A stretch of DNA of 64,000 nt, taken from the NCBI GenBank assembly GCA_015056155.1, contig SVGU01000001.1, positions 1 to 64,000 of the forward strand, in the 5' to 3' direction. This document shows positions 58,641-64,000 of the stretch, in pieces. The stretch is from Clostridiales bacterium (lineage in GTDB: Bacteria; Bacillota; Clostridia; Christensenellales; Aristaeellaceae). The notes beneath the pieces are model-generated. The model had not been told where the DNA came from. It worked only from the letters and a program-made list of their open reading frames with translations, and searched no databases. A program made the position numbers and the translations under genes. The first letter of the stretch is position 1. Each line of letters opens with the position of its first letter.

Positions 58641-59813
58641 ATGCACACCACTCAGCACTGGTCTTCCATCTGGGGCAACGCGGTCTCCATCGCCGAGAAC
58701 CGCCCCGAGCGCTATGCGAAGAACATCACCATCCGCTATCCCATCCGCATCCCCTTCGATGGCAGCGCCCTGCGCCTGACCTTCGACAACTACTGCGGTA
58801 CCGAGCCGGTGACGATCGACAGGACGACCCTGCTGGCTCCCCCCGGCTCCTGCGGAGCTTCCCCCCTCGGCGAGGGGGGCTGCGGCGTGTTCCTGCCGGT
58901 GACCTTCGGCGGCGGGCGCAGCGTCACCATCGGGGCAGGGGAGTGCGCCACCTGTGACCCGGTGGAGGTCACCCTCCGCGCCGGGGAAACGGTCTACATC
59001 AGCTTCTATCTGGCGGATTTCACCCTCATGCGCTCCGTGGTGTTCACCTGCGGCAAGCTCTCCGGCGGCCTCTATGCCAACGGCGATGAGACGGAGACGG
59101 TCGATATCGACATCAACACCTCCCGCGCGACGAAGCTGAACTACTTCCTGTCCAACGTGTCCATCCTGACCGCGCCGGAAAACCGGACGATCGTCTGCTA
59201 CGGCGACTCCATCACCGCGCAGGACTGGCCGGACGATCTGCAAATCCGCTGCCAGCGGGAGGGCTTCTCCCGCACGGCCATCATCCGCAAGGCCGCCAGC
59301 GGCACCCGCATCCTTCGCGAATACGCCTGCCTGACCTACGAGAGCTACGGCCTGATGGGTGCGCACCGCTTCCTGCATGAGCTGCCAGCTGACGGCGCAG
59401 ACGCGGTCATCATCCAGCAGGGCATCAACGACATCATCCATCCCGTGGGCGAGGAGGTCAACATCTTCCGTCCCATGAGCGATCTGCCGACGGTGGAGGA
59501 GCTGATTGAGGGCCTCAAGGTGTATATCGCCCAGGCGCGGGCGATGGGGCTGAAGGTCTATGTGGGCACGCTGATCCCCATGGGCGGCTGGCGCACGGAC
59601 GCTCCCTTCCGGCAGGAGATGCGCCACGCGTACAACGACTTCATCCGCACGACCGACCTGATCGACGGCTGCATCGACTTCGACGCGGCCCTGCGCGACC
59701 CGGAGCGGCCGGACTGGTTCCTGCCGGAGTACGATTCCGGCGACCACCTGCACCCGAGCAAGAAGGGCTATGAGCGCATGGCGGCCGAGGTGCCGGCGGA
59801 GCTGCTGAAATGA
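58641..59813 (+). CDS. SGNH/GDSL hydrolase, possible carbohydrate esterase
   Basis: A 390-residue protein. The N-terminal half is a beta-sandwich ('LRLTFDNYCGTEPVTI') and the C-terminal half an SGNH fold: block I 'IVCYGDSITAQDW' (nucleophile Ser), block III 'IIQQGINDI', and block V 'DSGDHLHPSKKGYERMA' (Asp-His). This two-domain layout is common in carbohydrate esterases that remove acetyl groups from xylan. It has no signal peptide. A G/C-palindrome is inserted in frame around residues 69-80. RBS GGAGG. It overlaps the next gene by 4 nt. Confidence 0.82.
   Translation: MHTTQHWSSIWGNAVSIAENRPERYAKNITIRYPIRIPFDGSALRLTFDNYCGTEPVTIDRTTLLAPPGSCGASPLGEGGCGVFLPVTFGGGRSVTIGAGECATCDPVEVTLRAGETVYISFYLADFTLMRSVVFTCGKLSGGLYANGDETETVDIDINTSRATKLNYFLSNVSILTAPENRTIVCYGDSITAQDWPDDLQIRCQREGFSRTAIIRKAASGTRILREYACLTYESYGLMGAHRFLHELPADGADAVIIQQGINDIIHPVGEEVNIFRPMSDLPTVEELIEGLKVYIAQARAMGLKVYVGTLIPMGGWRTDAPFRQEMRHAYNDFIRTTDLIDGCIDFDAALRDPERPDWFLPEYDSGDHLHPSKKGYERMAAEVPAELLK
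58845..58879. repeat. Double palindrome inside the SGNH coding frame
   Basis: GCTCC-TGC-GGAGC is followed by CCCCCCTCG-GCGAGGGGGG. It encodes the low-complexity peptide 'PPGSCGASPLGEGG', out of character for the beta-sandwich. The motif resembles palindromic intergenic repeats of GC-rich clostridia. Confidence 0.55.
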
Positions 59814-60304
59814 GCGGCGCAGCCATCGGGGAGTACCCGCTGTGCATCGACACCCCCGACGGCCCCGTCACAGTTACGGCGGCGCATGAGACCGTGATCT
59901 GCGATGACGAAGTGCAGCGCGCCTCCGTCACGCTCCATCTGTCTGGAACGGCATATGCAGGGCATGGCTCCGACACGGAGTACGCGCTGTACGACCTGGA
60001 AAAGCGCCTGCCGGAGGGCTGCACGCTCCGATGCTGCCTGAGCTGCCGCCACGGGCACTTCTGCCCCGTGGGCGATGCGGACAACGAGGTGTTCTGCGTC
60101 ACGGACTTCGAGCCGCGGACAAAGAGCGACCTGTATCACGTCACCGAGGACGAGCAGGAGCGGGCTACCCGCAGCCGGACGCTGTTCCACCTCTGCGACG
60201 GCTGGCAGGCGCAGTCGGAGGAAACCTACACCTATACCAGTTACCTGGAACACACGAAAAGAGGCCATACGAATGAAACGGATCCTGACCTGGCTGAAGC
60301 ATGA
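59810..60304 (+). CDS. Protein of unknown function (164 residues)
   Basis: A soluble, acidic, beta-rich protein with a cysteine/histidine cluster 'RCCLSCRHGHFCPVGDADNEVFC' (about 73-95) followed by 'TKSDLYHVTEDE'. The cluster could bind a metal. No family was recognised. It overlaps the SGNH gene start-to-stop (ATGA) and the next gene by 32 nt, so it is firmly within the operon. Its coupling to an esterase suggests a role in carbohydrate processing, without proof. Confidence 0.65.
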   Translation: MSGAAIGEYPLCIDTPDGPVTVTAAHETVICDDEVQRASVTLHLSGTAYAGHGSDTEYALYDLEKRLPEGCTLRCCLSCRHGHFCPVGDADNEVFCVTDFEPRTKSDLYHVTEDEQERATRSRTLFHLCDGWQAQSEETYTYTSYLEHTKRGHTNETDPDLAEA

Positions 60305-61382
60305 GGTCGTGCTGACGGTCGCGCTGATCGCGGCGCTGGCGTCCTTCCTGCTGGTGCCGCCGGGGATGCACACCCTCGCCGGCATCGACACGACGACCCT
60401 GCTGATGCTCTTTTCGCTGATGACCATCGTGGCGGGATTCCGGCACATGGGCGCCTTTGACAAGCTGGCCGCCGCAGTCACCTCGCGCATCCGCACCCTG
60501 CGGGGGCTGGCGTTTGTGCTCACGTGCGGCTGCTTCCTGCTGGCGATGGTCGCCACGAACGATGTGGCGCTGATTACCCTCGTGCCCTTCACGCTCCTGT
60601 TGATGCGGGGCGCGGAGATGAAGCACCTGACGCTGACGGTGGTGCTGGAGACCATCGCCGCCAACCTGGGCAGCATGGTCACGCCCATCGGCAACCCGCA
60701 GAACCTGTACCTGTATTCCAGCCAGAAGCTGGCGGCGCTGGATTTCCCCCGGCTGACGTGGCCCTATGCGGCGCTGGCGTTTGCGATGCTGGCCGGGTGC
60801 TGCCTGCTGATCCCCCGGGAAAGCGTGCGCGCCGGAAACGGTGAGGCATCGGCCCTGCCCGGGCGGAAGCTGGCCCTGTATGGCGGGCTGACCGTCCTTG
60901 CGCTGCTGGCGCTGGCGAAGGTGATCCCGGACTGGGCGCTGGCGGCGGCGGTGCTGCTGCTGACGCTGCTGCTGGACCGGCCGGTGCTCCGGCAGGTGGA
61001 CTACACGCTGCTGGCGACGTTCGTATGCTTCTTCGTGTTCGTCGCGTCGGTGAAGGCGTATGCGCCAGTTTCCGCGTGGCTGGAGGGGCTGATGGCGGGC
61101 AGTCCGCTGCTGACGAGCCTCCTGGCTTCGCAGGTCATCAGCAATGTCCCGGCGTGCCTGCTGCTCTCGCCCTTCACCGGGGATGCGTCCGCGCTGATGC
61201 TGGGCGTGAACCTCGGCGGCCTGGGGACGCTCGTGGCGTCGCTGGCGAGCCTCATTTCCTTCCGGCTCTACGGGCAGGCGGAGGGCGCGGCGCGCGGCAG
61301 GTTCATGCTCGTCTTCACGGCGATGAACGTGCTGTTCCTCGCGGCGCTGCTGATGCTGGCGTGGGCGCTGGGCGCGGTGTGA
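60273..61382 (+). CDS. SLC13/ArsB-type anion permease
   Basis: A 369-residue membrane protein with about 10-11 helices. The half-repeat 'VATNDVALITLVPFTLLLM' and 'ETIAANLGSMVTPIGNPQNLYLY', and later 'ASQVISNVPACLLLSPF', are the duplicated Asn-Pro hairpin motifs of the ion-transporter superfamily that includes SLC13, ArsB and NhaD. It could export or import an anion such as acetate, a dicarboxylate or arsenite. The start ATG 60273 lies inside the preceding gene, 9 nt after GAGG. Confidence 0.8.
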   Translation: MKRILTWLKHEVVLTVALIAALASFLLVPPGMHTLAGIDTTTLLMLFSLMTIVAGFRHMGAFDKLAAAVTSRIRTLRGLAFVLTCGCFLLAMVATNDVALITLVPFTLLLMRGAEMKHLTLTVVLETIAANLGSMVTPIGNPQNLYLYSSQKLAALDFPRLTWPYAALAFAMLAGCCLLIPRESVRAGNGEASALPGRKLALYGGLTVLALLALAKVIPDWALAAAVLLLTLLLDRPVLRQVDYTLLATFVCFFVFVASVKAYAPVSAWLEGLMAGSPLLTSLLASQVISNVPACLLLSPFTGDASALMLGVNLGGLGTLVASLASLISFRLYGQAEGAARGRFMLVFTAMNVLFLAALLMLAWALGAV

Positions 61383-61384
61383 AC

Positions 61385-61432
61385 TTGCATTTTTGACGGC
61401 AGAATTGCATTTTGAGAGGTTTTGACTTGCAA
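61385..61432. promoter_or_regulatory. Three TTGCA(T/A) repeats upstream of the RpiR gene
   Basis: TTGCAT at 61385, TTGCAT at 61405 and TTGCAA at 61427, about two helical turns apart. The third is itself the -35 hexamer. This arrangement suggests a multi-site operator, possibly for the RpiR protein itself. Confidence 0.4.
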
Positions 61433-61455
61433 AATTCCCTTCATTCGCGTATAAT
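61427..61455 (+). promoter_or_regulatory. Promoter of the RpiR regulator gene
   Basis: TTGCAA, 17 bp, TATAAT. Confidence 0.75.
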
Positions 61456-61572
61456 GATGAATGCCTGCGCAGGCAGGACTCAGCGGACAGAAAACCCGGC
61501 AGACGCAAGCTGCGACGGGATATGCCGGACGATCGGCCGGCAGGTGCGCCGCAGGAAGCGAGATGAAGGGTC

Positions 61573-62448
61573 ATGCAGGATATGCAGGACATGATCGAAC
61601 GGCTGAATCAGTCGGGCAAGCGGCTCAGCAAGGGCCACAGGAAGATCGCGCAGTACATCGTTGAGCACTACGAGAAGGCGGTGTTCATGACCGCCAGCCG
61701 CCTGGGCGAAAGCGTGGGCGTGAGCGAATCGACGGTGGTCCGCTTTGCCTCCGCGATGGGCTACGAGGGCTATCCCCAGCTGCAGCGCTCCCTGCAGGAG
61801 CTGGTCAGCCACCGCCTCACCGCCAATCAGCGCTTTGAAATGGCGACGGAGATCGACCCCAGCGCCGCGCTGGGCATGGTGCTCAAGAGCGACATGCAGA
61901 ACCTGCGCGCCACGCTGGAGCAGATGGACAACGCCGTGTTTGACGACGTGGTGCGCCGCCTGCTGTCCGCCAAGGCCGTGTACGTGATGGGACTGCGCTC
62001 GGCGGCCCCGCTGGCGCAGTTCATGGGCTATTACCTCAATTACATCTTTGACAACGTGCATCTGGTGTCCTCCGGGGCGACGGACGTGTTCGAGGAGATC
62101 TCCAAGCTCAACGAGGACGATGTGCTGGTGGGTATCTCCTTCCCGCGCTACTCCACGCGAACGCTGGAGGCGATGCGCTTTGCCAAGCGCTGCGGTGCGC
62201 AGGTGGTCGCCATCACCGACGGCCCCATGTCGCCGCTGACGGACATCGCCGATGCGACGCTGACCGCGCGGACGGACATGGCCTCCTTCGTGGACAGCCT
62301 TGCCGCGCCGCTGTCGCTGATCAACGCGCTGCTGGTGGCGCTGGGCCTGCACCGCAAGGAAGCGCTGACGCAGCACTTCCGCAAGCTGGAGTCCATCTGG
62401 GAGACGTACGAAGTCTACCTGGAGGAAGAAGGGAGACCCCGTGCATAA
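61573..62448 (+). CDS. MurR/RpiR-family transcription regulator
   Basis: A 291-residue regulator. The N-terminal helix-turn-helix has 'GHRKIAQYIVEHYEKAVFMTASRLGESVGVSESTVVRFASAMGYEGYPQLQ', the HTH_6 signature. The C-terminal SIS domain has 'VYVMGLRSAAPLAQFMGYYLN' and 'LVGISFPRYSTRTLEAMRFAK', for a phosphosugar ligand. Start ATG 61573 or 61582. Unlike most relatives it does not sit beside an amino-sugar or phosphosugar gene but is translationally coupled to a flavoprotein (8-nt overlap). It may control the upstream permease or distant sugar genes. Confidence 0.9.
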   Translation: MQDMQDMIERLNQSGKRLSKGHRKIAQYIVEHYEKAVFMTASRLGESVGVSESTVVRFASAMGYEGYPQLQRSLQELVSHRLTANQRFEMATEIDPSAALGMVLKSDMQNLRATLEQMDNAVFDDVVRRLLSAKAVYVMGLRSAAPLAQFMGYYLNYIFDNVHLVSSGATDVFEEISKLNEDDVLVGISFPRYSTRTLEAMRFAKRCGAQVVAITDGPMSPLTDIADATLTARTDMASFVDSLAAPLSLINALLVALGLHRKEALTQHFRKLESIWETYEVYLEEEGRPRA

Positions 62449-63676
62449 TGTGATCGTGATCGGCGGCGGCGCGGCCGGAATGATGGCCGCGATCCACGCC
62501 TCCCGCCTCGGCGCGGCAGTGACGCTGCTGGAGCGGAACCAGAAGCTGGGCAAGAAGGTCTATATCACCGGCAAGGGCCGCTGCAACGTGACCAACGACT
62601 GTACGCTGGATGAGTTCATGAAGGAAGTCCCGCGCAATCCGCGCTTCCTCTACTCCGCGATGAGCTACTTCTCCCCGCAGAGCATGATGGAGCTGCTGGA
62701 GGATGCGGGCTGCCCCGTGGTCGTGCAGCGGGGGCGGCGCGTGTTCCCCGCGACGGAGAAGGCCAGCGACGTGACCCGCGCGCTGGAGAAGCTCCTGCGG
62801 GAGGGCGGCGTGCACATCGTCTACGACGCGCGGGTGAAGGAGATCAACGAGGCGGACGGCGCGGTCACGGGCGTGACGCTGATGAACGGCGCCGTGTACC
62901 CGGCGGATCGCGTCATCATCGCCACGGGCGGCCTGAGCTGCCCGCTGACCGGCTCGACGGGCGACGGCTACCGGATGGCGGCGTCGCTGGGGCATACGGT
63001 CACGCCGCGCAGCGCTGCGCTTTCCGCGATCGAAACGGCCGTGGACTGGCCCGGCGAGCTGCAGGGCCTGAGCCTGCGGAACGTCACCCTGACGCTGAAG
63101 AAGGGCAGGAAGACCCTCTACACCGAGCTGGGCGAGATGCTCTTCACCCATTTCGGCATTTCCGGCCCGCTGGTGCTGACGATGAGCTGCCACCTGCCGG
63201 ACGAGATGAAGGACGCGGATGTGACGCTGAACCTCAAGCCAGGCCTGGATGCGCAGCAGCTGGACGCGCGGCTGCAGCGGGATTTCGACGACAACAGCCG
63301 CAAGATGCTGCGCAGCGTCCTGCCGGGACTGCTGCCGGCGAGGCTGGCGGAGATCTTCCCCCGGCTGTGCGGCGTGGACGGCGACAAGGTCTGCGCGCAG
63401 ATCACCCGCGAGGAGCGGGAGACCATCGCGCGGATGATGCAGGCGCTGCCCATCCCGCTGGAGAAGCTCGCGCCCATCGAGGAAGCGATCGTGACCCGCG
63501 GCGGCGTCTCCGTGAAGGAGATCGACCCCTCCACGATGGAGAGCAAGCTCGTTTCCGGGCTGTACTTCGCGGGCGAGGTGATCGACGTGGATGCGCACAC
63601 CGGCGGCTATAACCTGCAAATCGCGTGGGCGACCGGCGCACTGGCCGGAACCTGCGCCGCGGAAGAAATGTTCTGA
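62441..63676 (+). CDS. HI0933-family flavoprotein (NAD(P)/FAD oxidoreductase)
   Basis: A 411-residue flavoprotein: FAD loop 'VIVIGGGAAGMMAAI', 'KKVYITGKGRCNVTN' (the family hallmark), 'ATGGLSCPLTGSTGDGY' and the C-terminal 'GLYFAGEVIDVDAHTGGYNLQIAWATG'. Relatives include BaiN, annotated for bile-acid 7-dehydroxylation, but most members have no proven substrate. GTG start overlapping the RpiR stop. Confidence 0.88.
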   Translation: MHNVIVIGGGAAGMMAAIHASRLGAAVTLLERNQKLGKKVYITGKGRCNVTNDCTLDEFMKEVPRNPRFLYSAMSYFSPQSMMELLEDAGCPVVVQRGRRVFPATEKASDVTRALEKLLREGGVHIVYDARVKEINEADGAVTGVTLMNGAVYPADRVIIATGGLSCPLTGSTGDGYRMAASLGHTVTPRSAALSAIETAVDWPGELQGLSLRNVTLTLKKGRKTLYTELGEMLFTHFGISGPLVLTMSCHLPDEMKDADVTLNLKPGLDAQQLDARLQRDFDDNSRKMLRSVLPGLLPARLAEIFPRLCGVDGDKVCAQITREERETIARMMQALPIPLEKLAPIEEAIVTRGGVSVKEIDPSTMESKLVSGLYFAGEVIDVDAHTGGYNLQIAWATGALAGTCAAEEMF

Positions 63677-63680
63677 GCAA

Positions 63681-63850
63681 CGGGTGTCGGGCAGGTCGAA
63701 GCACCTCCGCTGGGAGCGCAAGCGATCCAGCAAGCCCGGCCAAAGGAGCAGCACGCGAACGCAGCAACAAAGGAAAAGACAAGAAAGATCGCGCAACGGG
63801 TGTCGAGAGGGTCGAAGACCCTTCGCGGGTCCAGGGCAGAGCCCTGGGGG
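63681..63850. repeat. Compound palindromic repeats, copies 3 and 4
   Basis: CGGGTGTCG..AGGGTCGAAGACCC and CCAGGGCAGAGCCCTGG (63797-63850) match the design at 6051-6098, including the CAAAGGAAAAGAC run before it (63768). A weaker copy (CGGGTGTCGGGCAGGTCGAAGCACCT) starts at 63681. There is no gene in this 198-bp gap. Confidence 0.6.
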
Positions 63851-63874
63851 CACCGGCGCTAAGGAGATATTGTT

Positions 63875-64000
63875 TTGCATTACATTGTGGTGGACCTGGA
63901 ATGGAATCAGCCGCTGTCCTTCGATACGCATGTGTACCGCGAGGTGGGCGACCGGCTGATCTTTGAGATGATTCAGATCGGTGCGGTGAAGGTCGGCGAG
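63875..64000 (+). CDS. DnaQ-like 3'-5' exonuclease, start only
   Basis: The 42 codons to the window edge read 'HYIVVDLEWNQPL' and then 'EMIQIGAVKVGE', the ExoI block (D-x-E) and the following strand of an RNase T/DnaQ-type exonuclease, close to the KapD-like group. TTG 63875 is the only in-frame start and has AAGGAG 8 nt before. The rest lies outside the window. Confidence 0.75.
   Translation, partial: MHYIVVDLEWNQPLSFDTHVYREVGDRLIFEMIQIGAVKVGE

Noticed and set aside
58641-59813. Frameshift in the SGNH gene at the G/C palindrome
   Set aside because: The frame stays open and the catalytic blocks downstream are intact, so it is an in-frame insertion or loop, not a break.
62441-63676. Calling the HI0933 protein a bile-acid enzyme (BaiN)
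   Set aside because: The family is widespread in bacteria without bile-acid metabolism and no bai genes are nearby.

Overview
The window comes from a GC-rich, anaerobic Gram-positive bacterium. Purine-rich ribosome binding sites, many 1-8 nt gene overlaps, GTG/TTG starts, a BY-kinase/Wzz pair, an LCP ligase, BspA-type leucine-rich repeats, an RpiR regulator and an HI0933-type flavoprotein all point to a member of the class Clostridia from a plant-fibre-fed gut or rumen. That placement is inference; there is no rRNA gene or intact tRNA gene here to fix it.

Layout. 1-1.3 kb: the decayed end of an integrated element. It holds an IS end lying against a beheaded ADP-ribosylglycohydrolase, a tiny internally deleted vWA gene, TGCTAAC direct repeats, and a 3' tRNA-Arg(CCT) half that looks like the attachment site. 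1.4-12 kb: housekeeping and stress genes (thioredoxin-thioredoxin reductase fusion, a four-helix protein, glycogen debranching enzyme, LysA), an 800-bp palindrome-rich non-coding stretch, and a convergent pair made of an SPFH protein with zinc ribbons at both ends and a zinc ribbon-TIR-LRR protein. 11.6-51.1 kb: a very large surface-polysaccharide locus. 51.2-64 kb: a nucleotidyltransferase-like gene, a PTS permease, an intracellular hemicellulose operon (putative glycosidase, GH10 xylanase, SGNH esterase, small unknown genes, SLC13-type permease), then an RpiR regulator, an HI0933 flavoprotein and the start of a DnaQ-like exonuclease.

How the polysaccharide locus works. The Wzx/Wzy machinery is complete: initiating phosphoglycosyl transferase, flippase, polymerase, Wzz, BY-kinase and LCP ligase. 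Precursor supply covers dTDP-sugars (rfbA, rfbB, rfbC; no rfbD seen), GDP-fucose by both de novo (manC, gmd, fcl) and salvage (fucU, FKP) routes, UDP-galacturonate (epimerase plus a galacturonokinase-like GHMP kinase) and a probable UDP-4-amino sugar (membrane 4,6-dehydratase, membrane-fused aminotransferase, possibly a GNAT). By contrast only two classical glycosyltransferases are present. Six ATP-grasp proteins occur, five of them in one 6.6-kb run with a GNAT and followed by a TRAP-type permease and a small membrane protein. The most unusual items are the membrane/Rossmann-DegT aminotransferase fusion and this ATP-grasp array, which together suggest a polysaccharide decorated with amino-acid-like or other carboxylate groups. 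Three promoters in or at the edge of the locus share the exact form TTGACG-N17-TATAAT, and several hairpins sit between genes as possible attenuators.
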